A stretch of 64,000 nt of DNA from Halichoerus grypus (GCF_964656455.1 NC_135715.1:171026437-171090436), one strand, 5' to 3'; shown: positions 47,558 through 58,378, numbered from the stretch's first letter. Notes: generated by a model not told the origin, from the sequence alone. A program made the numbers and translations.

Positions 47558-47741
47558 AATTTTTAAAAAATATTTTATTTATTTATTTGTCAGAGCGCGC
47601 ATACAAGCAGGGGGAGCGGCAGAAGGAGAAGCAGGCTCCCCGCTGAGCAGGGAGCCCAATGTGGGGCTCGATCCCAGGACCCAGGGATCATGACCTGAGC
47701 TGAAGGCAGATGCTTAACCGACTGAGCCACCCAGGCATCCT
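47558..47741 (-). mobile_element. Can-SINE, full length, perfect TSD
   Basis: AATATTTTATTTATTTATTTG, GCGCGCATACAAGCAGGG, reversed head ending GCCACCCAGGCATCC. TSD AGTGGCAGATACT is identical at 47545-47557 and 47742-47754. Short A-tail. Confidence 0.97.
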
Positions 47742-47814
47742 AGTGGCAGATACTGTTTAAAATTAGATTTAGATAAGACTTTTTTCCGTGCCTATCCGGA
47801 CTTTTTGTTTCTTT

Positions 47815-48016
47815 TTTTTTTTTTTTTTTTAAAGATTTTATTTATTTATTTGAGAGAGAGAGAATGAGAAAGAGCACATGAGACGGGGGAGGGTCAGAGG
47901 GAGAAGCAGACTCCCTGCCGAGCAGGGAGCCCGATGCGGGACTCGATCCCGGGACTCCAGGATCATGACCTGAGCCGAAGGCAGTCGCTCAACCAACTGA
48001 GCCACCCAGGCGCCCC
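47815..48016 (-). mobile_element. Can-SINE, full length, perfect TSD
   Basis: Poly-T, AAAGATTTTATTTATTTATT, GGGGGAGGGTCAGAGGGAG and the reversed head ending CCACCCAGGCGCCCC. TSD GGACTTTTTGTTTCTTT is identical at 47798-47814 and 48017-48033. Close to the copy at 56.1 kb (CTGACCCTCC subfamily). Confidence 0.97.
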
Positions 48017-48310
48017 GGACTTTTTGTTTCTTTAGGTCTTGACATCAATGGAATATTCATATTCTCCAACTCCTTATCATTTAACTGAAATTCCCAAACA
48101 CTTGACACAATGAATTCTTTCAAGTCTTAAAGATATTTTAGAGACCTATGCAGTTCCTTTTCATTTTTACCAAAGCTATAAAATGGAGTTTGTTAGGTTT
48201 ATGTTTTCTGTTTCTATATCATGTTTTCTTCATATTAATGTATTAGTTGATTCTATAAAATGATAAGTACAAGTGCAGTATTGAATATATTATGTAACTG
48301 TTTGAATTTG

Positions 48311-48412
48311 TAAACATACACAAATATATATATATTATATATATATATACACATACAAAATATATATATATGTTTTATATATATATACATACACAAATAT
48401 ATATTTTTTTAG
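48311..48412. repeat. AT-rich microsatellite
   Basis: Alternating TATATA and ACATACA blocks, about 100 bp, with the potential to fold back. Confidence 0.9.
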
Positions 48413-48464
48413 AACAACATTGTAAAACCCTAACAACACTGAGTTTTTTTTTTAAAGGTGTAAA

Positions 48465-48700
48465 CTCCATAGTCATACTTCAGCGATTCAAGTATCAGTT
48501 TGACGACTTATGAGTGGTGGCCTTGATCAAGTTACTTAATTTCTCTCTCCTTCAGTTCCCTTGTCTATAAAATGGGGATGTAATAATGTCCATTTTAGAG
48601 GAGATGAGGCAATATATTTAAGATCTTAGCATGGTGCTTGACAGATAATAAGTGCTCACTGAACATTAGCTATATTGTTATTTGACAGTGATACTGAATA
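48465..48700 (+). mobile_element. MIR SINE, most of its length
   Basis: GATCAAGTTACTTAATTTCTC, CTTCAGTTCCCTTGTCTAT, AAAATGGGGATGTAATAATG, ATGGTGCTTGACAGATAATA and AGTGCTCACTGAACATTAG are classic MIR landmarks in order. Confidence 0.93.
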
Positions 48701-48783
48701 TTTGACTATGTATATGATAGCTTTAAAAATATTTTTTTAATAAATAGAAGATCACAGGAATTTGAAGTGAGGTACAAAGGTTG

Positions 48784-48969
48784 CTTTTTTTTTTTTTTTT
48801 TGAAAGCATGTGAGTGGGGGAGGGACAGAGGGTGAGAGAGGGTCTTAAACAGACTCCTGCTGAGCAGGGAGCCCAACACTCAGGGGGCTCCATCTCATGA
48901 TCCTGAGATCATGACCTGAACTGAAACCAAGAGTTGGATGCTTACCTGACTGAGCCATCCAGGTGTCCC
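48784..48969 (-). mobile_element. Older-type Can-SINE
   Basis: Poly-T, GAAAGCATGTGAGTGGGGG, and a reversed head with ACCAAGAGTTGGATGCTTA, ending GCCATCCAGGTGTCCC. The CAAGAGT module marks the same older subfamily as those at 10.8 and 36.1 kb. No clear TSD. Third minus-strand SINE in 1.4 kb. Confidence 0.93.
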
Positions 48970-49639
48970 ACAGGGTACTCTTCTTAATTTTTTGTCTTTG
49001 TACAAGCTTTGGGTACTTTTAATAACTTTCCAAGTCCTTTCAGTAGCATGTTCCTACAGAGTTATTAGTTTCAGGGTCTTGAAATCTTTTCCTTGGGAAA
49101 ATCTTTACAGAAGGGAAGACGATGATCATAGACATTTGTGATCCTAAAACTCCTCTTAAAACCTAAGTTCCCCTTTTTAATGATTTACTGTCACTCTAAT
49201 CTTTGTAAAGAGAGAAAAGATATGGACCTGTATTCATCCTAGTTTCTCTGTAAATATTTCAGAAGGGAAAGAAACAGAGGAAGAGTTAGTAGAGGTTTCA
49301 GTATTGATAAAGATCAAGAATGAATCTTTTCACCTGGAATTTCTTCTACGATGTTTTTAGAGAAGAAAAATGTGTTGTGCCATGTGAGTTACCACTCAAA
49401 ATGCATTCACAGTTCCTTTCTCCTTTGTCTTTCATGACTTTACAGAGTGGAAAGCTGAAATTATTGATTTCCCCAGGTTCCTTACATCTAGGGTTACTCA
49501 TTCAACACAATTCTGGTCATGAAAAGGAGTTTATTTGCCAGTTAAAAAGGCCACAGTTCACTAGGAGAAAAAAAAAATATCCTTTGCCCTCTCTCCTTTC
49601 CCTGAGTTAGACTCTTACCAGACCGCTTCCCTGATCTAA
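48970..49639. other. Unassigned sequence
   Basis: No repeat recognised. A 96-codon plus frame (49320-49610) begins with ATG and has no recognised domain or context. Confidence 0.4.
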
Positions 49640-49935
49640 ACTTGAGTCCTCTTCTCCTCTCTCTGACCCACAGGATACCACTTTCTCTTGGAAATATAAC
49701 TGGAGATATAACATGTGCCCAGAATACCCTCCTCAGTAATCCCCACCTTCTGGTATCAGTTTCCTAGTTTCTTCTTCATGATGCAACCCCCCTTCTCCCC
49801 CAACTCCTCCAGACTAGATCAGGCTCCTTCTCGCATGAATTCCTGTGTAGCCCTCATCACACTTTCATGTATGTGATGAAGTATCTGGCTGCAAACCACA
49901 AGCAGCAGGAACATCTATCTTGTTTATTTCTGTGC
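49640..49935 (+). mobile_element. L2-like LINE fragment
   Basis: CAGAATACCCTCCTCAGTAAT, CTCCTTCTCGCATGAATTCC, GTAGCCCTCATCACACTTTC and CATCTATCTTGTTTATTTCTG suggest a degenerate L2 3' part. Confidence 0.5.
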
Positions 49936-49939
49936 CATA

Positions 49940-50137
49940 AAGAGCCAGTATTTAATGAGCCAGGCATCGTAAGGCAGGCACGGTTGCAGCCACTGAGTAT
50001 GTGCTAACTTATGCTGTGTTCATTACAATATCCTATTCTACGGGTGGAGCAACTGAGGGAGTGGCGAGTAGGTGGCAGAGCTGGATGCAATGCAGATAGT
50101 TTGCTTTGGAGCCTCTGTGCTTAACTACCATTATCTA
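49940..50137 (-). mobile_element. MIR SINE fragment
   Basis: TACGGGTGGAGCAACTGAGG, AGGTGGCAGAGCTGGATGC, TTTGGAGCCTCTGTGCTTAAC are reversed MIR. The left part is more degenerate. Confidence 0.75.
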
Positions 50138-50334
50138 CTAATGCTCTAGAAATGTGAAGAACGAGAGGGAGTTGGGGTATTTTTTAAGAAAAACAGCACT
50201 AAATGCCACTCTTGTGTAATTAAAGCATGTTTTAAATGATGTTTAAAACTTTTCTGTACTATTTTTATGCATTCTTTAATATAATATATCTAAATATTTA
50301 TTGAATTTACAAATTTCTTTTGCTACATCTCTTG

Positions 50335-50490
50335 TGTTATGTTTGAAAACAGCTGTGCTCAAGTATTAAAGTTTGTGAGAAACACCACAGAACCCATTAG
50401 AAAGTATATATATTCTCCTCCCTCCCTCCAATATATTCTGATTCAGTAGTATTAAGATTGGAACCCAGTAATCTTGATTAAAAACAAAAA
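50335..50490 (+). mobile_element. Possible MER5-like remnant
   Basis: TATTCTGATTCAGTAGTATT and GGAACCCAGTAATCTTGATT resemble the MER5 core. Flanks are degraded, so this is tentative. Confidence 0.35.
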
Positions 50491-51974
50491 ACAAAAAAAA
50501 ATGACTGATTGATAACCATTTAGATAAGAAATACTGCATTAATGATATGATAAAGGTAAAACATTTTGTGTCAATTAAAAAAAAATTTGTGATTATAAAG
50601 CTAAGATATTCTTACTATCAAAGTTTTAAAATATAGAACCATCTTTAAAATATATCAGAAGCCAGCTATATTTATTTTTAGATTCCCCTTGGATGATACA
50701 ACTAAAAATGATACTATGAGTATTGAAAACCAAAATGAACTAATGAAGGCTCCTAGGAAGTAATTTTTTGATTCACTAAGCAACCTGCTGAACTTTTAAA
50801 ACATAGTTAAGCACAATAAACATACCATTTCAAATGGGATTTTTCTATTCCAGTAACAATATATTAGTTGGTTTTTTATCCATTGTCTATTGCACTTATT
50901 TTATTGATGTACTGTTGATTATATTTAACTCTATAAATATGCAAAGCTAAACAAAAATAATTGTTCCTTGCTATTTATTTATGTATTTATATATACATTT
51001 TTGAATGTATACATGTATGTGGGTCTGTATGTATGTATTTACAAATGTGTGTATGGATTTAAGTGGTCTTAGTTCATGATGGTGCTAGGTCTCTAGGCAG
51101 TGTTTCACCACTGTGTGCAATATTACATGCAACTTTCTATTTTAAATATATGTTTGGTGTCCATACAGACTACCTAATTATGAAAATAAAAGTTGGAAAA
51201 TCTTTGTGGAATATGCCTCAATCGACTAAGTGAAAGTTTTTATAGATGTCAATAAATATTTACCTGGGTTCTCAATGATACTGTAGATTGCTTTCTCACT
51301 GATAGAATGTTTTTCAGATTGGATAAAAACTGAAAACAAGTATATATGCTAATAATTATTGTAATGTGTATATTTTAATTAAGATCCACTTTTAATTTGA
51401 TGGTTTGTATCCAAATATTTGTCTTTCTCTAGCATGAACATTACTGTAGAAATAAACTCGTTGGATTTCTTTATCATACCTCAATTTATTTTCAATTCTA
51501 AATAAATTGATCAGTATTTAATGTGCCCCAATGTGTGAAAATAAGATATTTTGATTTGTTTCTTTTGATTTAAAAACAATGGATTTTTAAGATCTAATGT
51601 CAAATGTAGGCTTAAAGTTCTAATGCCACTTTACCCAAAATATCCTTCATCACTCAATTTTGCCTTTTGTTTGAAAGGTCATTTTAAAAGCAATGACATT
51701 TTAATGACAATGTAATTATTTTTCCCTGAAGGATAATGCTAATTAATTAAAATCTTTAAAATATTCTAGCTTGTGGGAAATAATATGTTATTTATGTTCA
51801 GTTGTCAGTGAATAAAATACAGAAAAAAATACCTGAATTACCCAAGAGAACTTGATTTCCATATGAGGATATGTACCATCCTTCCTCCTTCTTCTTAAAG
51901 ATGGTACTATTTTTCTATAAACATAATGGTTATGGTTATTATGTATTACTCTGGGTTATTTTTCCAGGATTTAT
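50491..51974. other. Unassigned AT-rich sequence
   Basis: No repeat or gene recognised over 1.5 kb. TTAATTAA-type motifs occur near 51.75 kb. Confidence 0.45.
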
Positions 51975-52053
51975 AATTCATATGTGTATATAATATATTA
52001 TACATTATATATATATTATATATATGTAATAATATATAATATATATATAATCT
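51975..52053. repeat. AT-rich microsatellite
   Basis: Dense TATA/ATAT with several perfect inverted repeats. Confidence 0.9.
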
Positions 52054-52054
52054 G

Positions 52055-52500
52055 TGCTAGGTTTAGTGGTGCACAAATCAGATCCTCTCTTCACTCATCA
52101 ACCTTACAGAATTGGTGGGGGATGGGTTTGAAGATAGACACCAATCATTACAAGATTAAATATAGAACTGAAATCTGAAGTATGAATAGCACTTCATAAT
52201 TTGTAGGAGGCAGGAGGGGGAGCTTAAGATCTCCCCAAGCAAAAGGGTTAGCCTGTGAAAGACCTGAAAGGCCATGTAGAGAATGAGCACAGAATATTCC
52301 AGGAATTGAAAGAAAGCCAGTATGGAAAAGAGCCAAAAGACCAAAAGTTTCGGAAAGGGCTAAAACATTACGCTAGAGTGGCTGGCAGAGGCCACACCAT
52401 GCAGGTTCAAAGACGCTGGATTAGGGATTTTGGCTACTATTTCAATAGTAAAAGAAAGCCAATAAGTGTTAGTTAACAGTACAATTAAAATCTTTGTGGT
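52055..52500 (-). mobile_element. L2 LINE fragment (reverse)
   Basis: TGTGAAAGACCTGAAAGGCC, ATATTCCAGGAATTGAAAGA, AAGCCAGTATGGAAAAGAG, GGCCACACCATGCAGGTTC and ACTATTTCAATAGTAAAAG, the same L2 region as at 18.5-18.9 kb but reversed. The 73-codon frame over it is spurious. Confidence 0.7.
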
Positions 52501-52639
52501 AGCAAATAGGAATATAATGATTGAAGATATGGTTACCCATATATCAAATACTAAATAAGGAGACATCATTTGAAGTTTGAAGACAATACTTAGGGAAAAT
52601 TAATTAATAATTTATATGTTCTTTTCGTAGAACTCAGTA

Positions 52640-52800
52640 ATAATTCTTTTTCATAAGGAGCTTGTAATTTAGTTTGGTAAACTATGTCCAAATAATTTAA
52701 TGTGAACAAATATAAGAAATATTACAAATTAGCATCAAATAAATGTAACAGATTATGAGTTGCTGAGTGCTAGGGAGAGTTTGGAAATGAAGAATAAAAT
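52640..52800 (-). mobile_element. Short L2-like fragment (reverse)
   Basis: AAGGAGCTTGTAATTTAGTTTG and TGAGTGCTAGGGAGAGTTTGG follow the reversed L2 3' region. Possibly a second part of the copy at its left. Confidence 0.5.
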
Positions 52801-53429
52801 AACAGAATTGAATATTCCAACAGGCTGTACAACCTATAGTATATGTGAGTTCAAGAATGAGTGACAGGATGATTCTGGGAAGATGGTGGAATAGGAATTA
52901 CTGCAAATCTATCTCCCCATGTATACAATTGCACTGGCAGAAACCATCTAATGTAACTATTCTGACAGTCTACAGTCTATTGAAGGCTTGCGGCTTCCAG
53001 GGAAAGGCTCAGAAGATAAATTGCACTTGATTTTGGTCAATTTCAACTCTTAGAATAGTAGTAGCTACCCATCCTCCACTGTCCAGCCCCATGGCAACAG
53101 TTATGCATGAAAATTTTTATAATAAAAAAGGAAATTTTATAGTCAGTTCTTAATTTCTCCTGTATACTATGACTATAGCTCCCATAATTTTTTTTTTTAT
53201 CAAGTATGGTCTTAAGTTTTTATAGATAGAGTCAATTTAGGTATATAAGAACATATAAAAATTGTGTTAATATGATAGTATTTGACAATCTTTGCTTTTC
53301 AAATAAGTTAAACAGTAAGTAATGTTTAAAGATAGTAACCAAAGTAAATTAAACTGATGCATTTCATATATAAAATTAGATCATATTTTTTTAAATGAGA
53401 TCAAGGCTTTTATTATTTTAAACCTAGTG
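52801..53429. other. Unassigned sequence
   Basis: Nothing recognised. A poly-T of about 10 bases lies near 53.19 kb. Confidence 0.4.
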
Positions 53430-54045
53430 AAATTGGTGCTCTCAAACACTCTTATGTTGAGATTAGTAAACTTTTATGGAAAGCAATTTATAATATATGT
53501 ACAAAGAATCATAAAAAACATTCATCTTGTTTGACCCAACAATTGCATTCTGACCACCTTACACAAGAAACATTAAAACATTCTGATACGGATTTATTAA
53601 CAAAAATGTGAATTATTTTTATTTCTTAAATAAAAGCTAACAACAACCAAAATGTCTAAAGCTACAGAGCTGTTTAAGAGAATAATGGTTCAGGGCGCCT
53701 GGGTGGCTCAGTTGGTTAAGCGACTGCCTTCGGCTCAGGTCATGATCCTGGAGTCTCCGGATCGAGTCCCGCATCGGGCTCCCTGCTCAGCAGGGAGTCT
53801 GCTTCTCCCTCTGACCCTCCCCCCTCTCATGTGCTCTCTCTCGCTCTCTCATTCTCTCTCTCAAATAAATAAATAAAATCTTTTTTAAAAAAAAAAGAGA
53901 GAATAATGGTTCATACATTTGACGGGCTACTATTGAAGCCATAAAAATAGTGTGTGCAAAAATTTTAATGGCATAAGAAAAGGTTCATGATGTTATGGTG
54001 ATGGAAAAAAAATAGGAAATTAAATTCTATTTATGGCATGCATAT
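53430..54045 (+). mobile_element. Old L1 3' fragment, split by a SINE
   Basis: TTTGACCCAACAATTGCATT, AAATAAAAGCTAACAACAAC, AATGTCTAAAGCTACAGAGC before the SINE and TTGACGGGCTACTATTGAAG, CATAAAAATAGTGTGTGC after it read as one continuous L1M 3' region. Confidence 0.7.
53693..53897 (+). mobile_element. Can-SINE inserted into the L1, perfect TSD
   Basis: GGGCGCCTGGGTGGCTCAG, GTTAAGCGACTGCCTTCGG, CTGACCCTCCCCCCTCTCATG and (AAAT)n tail. TSD AGAGAATAATGGTTCA is identical at 53677-53692 and 53898-53913; removing one copy restores the L1 reading. The 74-codon frame over it is spurious. Confidence 0.97.
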
Positions 54046-54049
54046 TGTA

Positions 54050-54415
54050 TCAGTTTTCTATTGCCATCACAACAAATTACTTCAATCTTAGTAGCTTAGA
54101 ACAATAAAAATTTATGGTCTTACATTTATGGAAGTCAGAAGTCTAAAATCAATCTCAGTGGTCTAATAAATCGTGGTGTTGGCAGGGCCGGTTCCTTCTG
54201 GAGGCTCTAGGGAGAATTTGTTTCCTTGCCTTAGAGTTTTTAGAGGTTCTCCTCATTCCTTGAGTCATAGCCCTGCGTCATATTGCTTTTTCTCCCTCTA
54301 CTTCTGTTGTCACATCCTCATCACTAACCCCTCAGCCTCCTTTTTTAAGGAGTCTTGTGATTATACTGAGCTCATCCAGGTACTCCGGGATTATCTCCTT
54401 ATCTCAAGATTCTTC
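54050..54415 (+). mobile_element. Old interspersed repeat, class not assigned
   Basis: Begins with TTTTCTATTGCCATCACAAC, then TAGTAGCTTAGAACAATAAA, TGGAAGTCAGAAGTCTAAAA, TTCCTTCTGGAGGCTCTAGG, CTTGTGATTATACTGAGC and GATTATCTCCTTATCTC. The pattern is a familiar mammal-wide repeat that I think derives from L1 3' UTR sequence. A SINE truncates it. The 108-codon frame here is spurious. Confidence 0.6.
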
Positions 54416-54419
54416 TTTT

Positions 54420-54572
54420 TTAAAAAGGATTTTATTTATTTATTAGAGAAAGCACGCACACACAAGCAGGGGAAGCAGCAGAGAGAGAGGGAGAAGTAGG
54501 CTCCCTGCTGAGCAGGGAGCCCAACACAGGGCTCCATCCCAGGAACCTGGGATCATCACCTGAGCCGAAGGG
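54420..54572 (-). mobile_element. Can-SINE missing its head
   Basis: TTTAAAAAGGATTTTATTTA, GA-rich tract, AGCAGGGAGCCCAACACAG and CACCTGAGCCGAAGG, after which about 35 bp of the tRNA-like head is absent. The breakpoint abuts a near-perfect 26 bp palindrome. Confidence 0.93.
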
Positions 54573-54595
54573 TCTCTATATGTATATATAGACCC
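54570..54595. repeat. Palindrome at a SINE breakpoint
   Basis: GGGTCT, an AT-rich TATATGTATATA core and AGACCC form an inverted repeat with one asymmetric base. It lies exactly where the SINE head stops. Confidence 0.8.
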
Positions 54596-55078
54596 TTTTG
54601 AGTAGGTTCTCCGTGTCTCTTTAATTCTTTTATCTTTTCTATGTCTTTAAAATTCTGATATTTATTCCATTTTATTTTCCTATTTACAAATTTATGTATG
54701 TCATCTTGGCTGCCATCTGGGGCTGTGCAGTCTGATTTTGAAGCATCTCAGATGTTTTGCACAATATTTCCTATGCTATGGCTTCTCTTTAAATATTACA
54801 ATATTTCCCTTTCCATGTTTCAGCTTCTAAAAACTTATAAAAATTTCCAGGTCCCTGATGATGCTGTTTTCTATACTTAGTTCTGATATTGATTAATTTT
54901 TTAAACCTTTCTACTGTAATTTAAATTGAGTTTGAGGAACATATGTTATGTTTCCATTAGCTTTCTAATTTGAAGCTAAGTTATGGTGGCATATTATTTC
55001 ACCGTATGGCTAATTTACCCATGAATTTGTTATAAGTTGGTTCTACTTTCTTAGCTATTATAAACTATTCCATGATGG
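54596..55078. other. Unassigned AT-rich sequence
   Basis: No gene recognised. The right part could be a very degraded antisense L1. Confidence 0.4.

Positions 55079-55142
<64 letters not shown>
55079..55142. repeat. (TA)n microsatellite, long
   Basis: About 27 perfect TA units following TATACATA. Its translation is alternating Tyr-Ile and is meaningless. Confidence 0.97.
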
Positions 55143-55145
<3 letters not shown>

Positions 55146-55264
55146 TGGGAACACATCTAGATTATGTCCTTACATTAAGGGTGAAAGATATGTTGACTTT
55201 AGGCCTTTCTTTTCCACAAGAAAGGTTTTACATTTTAAATTTCTATTAACTTGGTATGAGAATG

Positions 55265-55680
55265 CCTCTACAGTTAATTCTCCATATCCATCATACTTAT
55301 GTTCTATAAAGTTGCTGTGAATACTGAATTAGTGAATACTGAACTGTTGTTCCTAGGGGAAATACTGGGTTATGTTCCTGAGAGCCTCTGGTCACATTTT
55401 CATCAACTGATCAATACATAACCTTATTTATGTGTGTTTCTATTTAAAGAAATCGTTTTATTTAATATAGATGGTTGATTTGTTAACTCACTGTCAGCAA
55501 CACTATAACTCTTGCCTAGTTGAAGCTTATCTAATACACATATTTTCTCTGTAAGGCACGTTATAGCCTTCTTGCACATAGGAACACTAGCCAGCGCTTC
55601 ATCAGTATGCCTGGAGGCTGAAATTGAACCATTTAAAACAGGGAAATCACCAACAAAAAGCAAAACTATGTAATAAGTGT
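55265..55680 (+). mobile_element. DNA-transposon-like old repeat
   Basis: GTGAATACTGAACTGTTGTTC, CTAGGGGAAATACTGGGTTA, CATTTTCATCAACTGATCAAT, CATAACCTTATTTATGTGTG, GCTTATCTAATACACATATT and AGGAACACTAGCCAGCGC. I recall this as a common non-autonomous DNA element of mammals, probably mariner/Tigger class. Ends are not clear. Confidence 0.5.
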
Positions 55681-56072
55681 GGCATTATAAAGTTTATGAA
55701 AAGAACATTTGTTTACAGTATTAGAACTGAATAAGGAGGCAAAGTGTTACCTTGTTGAACTTCAGCTGGGAGTATGTGGGTGTGGGTTGGGTGATTTAAA
55801 ATTTTTGCTGTTCTTAGAAGGTCCATGAATTACCATGAAAGCACCAAGAGTATTGATTTGAGGGTTACAAAAAGTTGTTAGTGAGGAGGCAAATTTATAA
55901 ATATAGAATCACTAATAATATTACGAAGATTTCTTTCTACATATTCCATAAGACAAATTAACTTGACAAAACAAAAATAAATCCCAAATACCTATTTTTT
56001 TCCCCAGGAAGTAGACTACTTTGTTTGTTTCAGGGAGGTCTCAAGTTTCTTGTTGCTATAGTCACCTATAAT
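55681..56072. other. Unassigned sequence
   Basis: Nothing recognised. Confidence 0.4.
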
Positions 56073-56088
56073 TAAATTTTTCTCTCTT

Positions 56089-56291
56089 TTTTTTTTTTTT
56101 TTTTAAAGATTTTATTTATTTATTTGAGAGAGAGAGAATGAGAGAGACAGCACATGAGAAGGGGGAGGGTCAGAGGGAGAAGCAGACTCCCTGCCGAGCA
56201 GGGAGCCCGATGTGGGACTCGATCCAGGGACTCCAGGATCATGACCTGAGCTGAAGGCAGTCGCTTAACCAACTGAGCCACCCAGGCGCCC
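56089..56291 (-). mobile_element. Can-SINE, full length, perfect TSD
   Basis: Poly-T, AAAGATTTTATTTATTTATT, GGGGGAGGGTCAGAGGGAG, reversed head ending CCACCCAGGCGCCC. TSD TAAATTTTTCTCTCTT is identical at 56073-56088 and 56292-56307. CTGACCCTCC subfamily. Confidence 0.97.
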
Positions 56292-56454
56292 TAAATTTTT
56301 CTCTCTTGATCAGTCATAAGAAAATGTGAAGTTAGTACAATACTATATTCTCCCCATTTGTAATAAAATTACTATGTAATAATTTCTTCCTCAAAAGTAT
56401 AATTAGTTACATACAAAATTTTTTTGCCTCTTTTTTAATAATAAAAATTGTTAC

Positions 56455-56632
56455 TAATTGATGAGTGCTTTCTACATCTTCTCATATGTATATAAGAAGA
56501 GAAAATTAATTCCATTTTATAGATGTAGAAGCTGAGGAATAGATATGCTAAATAACTCATCCAAATTCACCCAGTCAGTAAATAGTGAAGCAGAAGTCTT
56601 ATTCAGGTAGTTTAATTCCACAATGTACCCTT
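56455..56632 (-). mobile_element. MIR SINE fragment
   Basis: CCATTTTATAGATGTAGAAG, CTGAGGAATAGATATGCTAA, AATTCACCCAGTCAGTAAAT and GTGAAGCAGAAGTCTTATTC are reversed MIR. Confidence 0.8.
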
Positions 56633-56924
56633 CTTAAAGTATTACTGTTCTTTCTTCCTGGTGGAGCCAATTGAATTTTTACTTTTTGAAATGTCTTTAT
56701 TTTCTGCCTTTTCAGAGGAAAACTTTCTTTTCAAGATGACCAGGTTTCTTTGTTTCCTTGCTGAACATTTTAACTCATACATGAAAAAACTAAATACTTG
56801 TCTCAAATGCCCATTAGGTCATCTATTTGGTTTTTCTGTTTACTGGGTTAAGGAAGAAGAGTGAGTATGAGAGCAATATTTATTAAAATTTTATCTTGTG
56901 ATGGATAACTAAGGTAAGGGCTTC
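56633..56924. other. Unassigned sequence
   Basis: A 67-codon plus frame with no recognisable feature. Nothing else seen. Confidence 0.4.
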
Positions 56925-57060
56925 ATGAAGTTCTTTGGTTTAATCCCCATGATAAATTCGTGAGATTGATATTGTGATTCTCCATTTATGAAATAGGAAA
57001 CTGAGGTTTTGGGAAATGTGGAACACCTTATTTCACTCAGATCAGAAGTGCAGATTCCAT
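56925..57060 (-). mobile_element. MIR-like fragment
   Basis: TTCTCCATTTATGAAATAGG and AAACTGAGGTTTTGGGAAATG resemble reversed MIR core. Confidence 0.55.
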
Positions 57061-57214
57061 TTGCATGCAGCTCCCTCTGCTTGAAGAACCCATGCACCAC
57101 CTCCACACTTAGCATTACTGGGCAGTGCCTATTGAGATCCTGCACTATACAGTAAAATGGAAATATCTGGAAAAGCTAATTTCTTTAGTAACTGTTTGAA
57201 AGCCAAATTATTTT

Positions 57215-57372
57215 TGAGCTGGAAGAGATTTTAGATATCAGCAGGTTCACTTCATTTTACAGATGAATAAATAGGACCAGAGAGGTTAAGTGTTTTATAC
57301 AAATTCACACAACATAGGTGTGGCAGGACTGGAATTCAAACTTCTTTCTTCACCATTTCATTGTTCTTTCTA
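57215..57372 (-). mobile_element. MIR-type old SINE fragment
   Basis: GGAAGAGATTTTAGATATCAG, CATTTTACAGATGAATAAAT, GACCAGAGAGGTTAAGTG, GGTGTGGCAGGACTGGAATT and GTTCTTTCTACTAAAC are reversed core-SINE landmarks, MIR or a close relative. Confidence 0.7.
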
Positions 57373-58184
57373 CTAAACTTTGCTGTCATATATAAAAATT
57401 GGAGTAATTAGTAAAATCTTAAAAATCCAACCTAATATAGGAGAATAATTAGTGGAAAAAAGTTATACAAAATGACTATTACTCAGATTTTCATTCTTGT
57501 TTTAATTTTGAACTTTTGGATTTCTTTCTCCCCTCTCCCCACCCTACACTTTCTAAATCTTACCAGGGGACAACTGGGAAGTTAAAGGCAATTATGTTAA
57601 TTGACAAACAGTGATAGGGAATGAAGTGATGGGGAAGGAAGAATTTCTCAACATCGAGAATAGAAGAAAAACAGAATTGCATGGCAAGTTTATGGAATAG
57701 GAAATCATTCAGTTAGACTGAAATGAAGATCAGAACAAAGATGGTACCCTGAGAATTAAGATATTTATTTTCAGGCTTCAAAAACAACACTCACCATGCT
57801 CAAAATACCGTTTTCTTTATCTGCATAACTGCTCTGCAACTGTCATTTATTCCCATACAGTTTACTTTTATTGTAATAAAAAATTAAAATATTCAAATCA
57901 TACATAAAAAATAAAAATTTGCAAGACTAGAAAAAGATAAGAATTTATTAATATAATTAAATTCACCTGGACATGTGTAAATATTATTTTGTGTAACCAA
58001 ATAAAAATAGTTGGCAATAACAGTAGGCTATAACTAATTGGATGATTGAGATTCTTCCACTAAGCACTGTCAGTTGTGTTTTTCAATATTAGAAACTTCT
58101 AATGGGTTTACTCAAATGGACACCAAACTGGAGAATGATCTTTTTCATAAAATGAAAAAAACACAAACATCATCATTGTGATTT
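57373..58184. other. Unassigned AT-rich sequence
   Basis: No repeat or gene recognised. Confidence 0.45.
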
Positions 58185-58378
58185 TAAAGAGTTTTATTAA
58201 TGGTGCAGAAAGTGACTTTGGTTGCTGATTAGGAAATGGGAGGGATGTTGGGTGGGGCCTGGAGCTCTGAGGGTGAGCAGGCTGAGCGGGGAAGGTTGGC
58301 CGCTGGAGTCAGCACTGCATGAGAACCAAGGCTCCAAGCTTCTTGCGTGTATTTTCATCCTATCAGACTTTAGTTGCA
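58185..58378 (-). pseudogene. Transcript 3'-end-like block: truncated retrocopy or terminal exon
   Basis: A GC-rich patch with retained CpGs in AT-rich surroundings. On the minus strand it reads ATGAAAATACACGCAAGAAG, CTTGGAGCC, then CCAGCGGCC and CCCCACCCAACATCCCTCCC, ending CACCATTAATAAAACTC, so a canonical AATAAA lies about 15 bases before its end. One frame gives DENTRKKLGALVLMQC followed by a stop, which would suit a protein C-terminus plus a short 3' UTR. Another frame stays open from the left to a TAA at the AATAAA. I do not recognise the parent gene. No long A-tail or TSD is visible. A GT/T-rich stretch lies just downstream, so a real terminal exon cannot be excluded. Confidence 0.45.

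Noticed and set aside
55072..55320. Open frame starting with alternating Tyr-Ile
   Set aside because: It is a translation of the (TA)n microsatellite.
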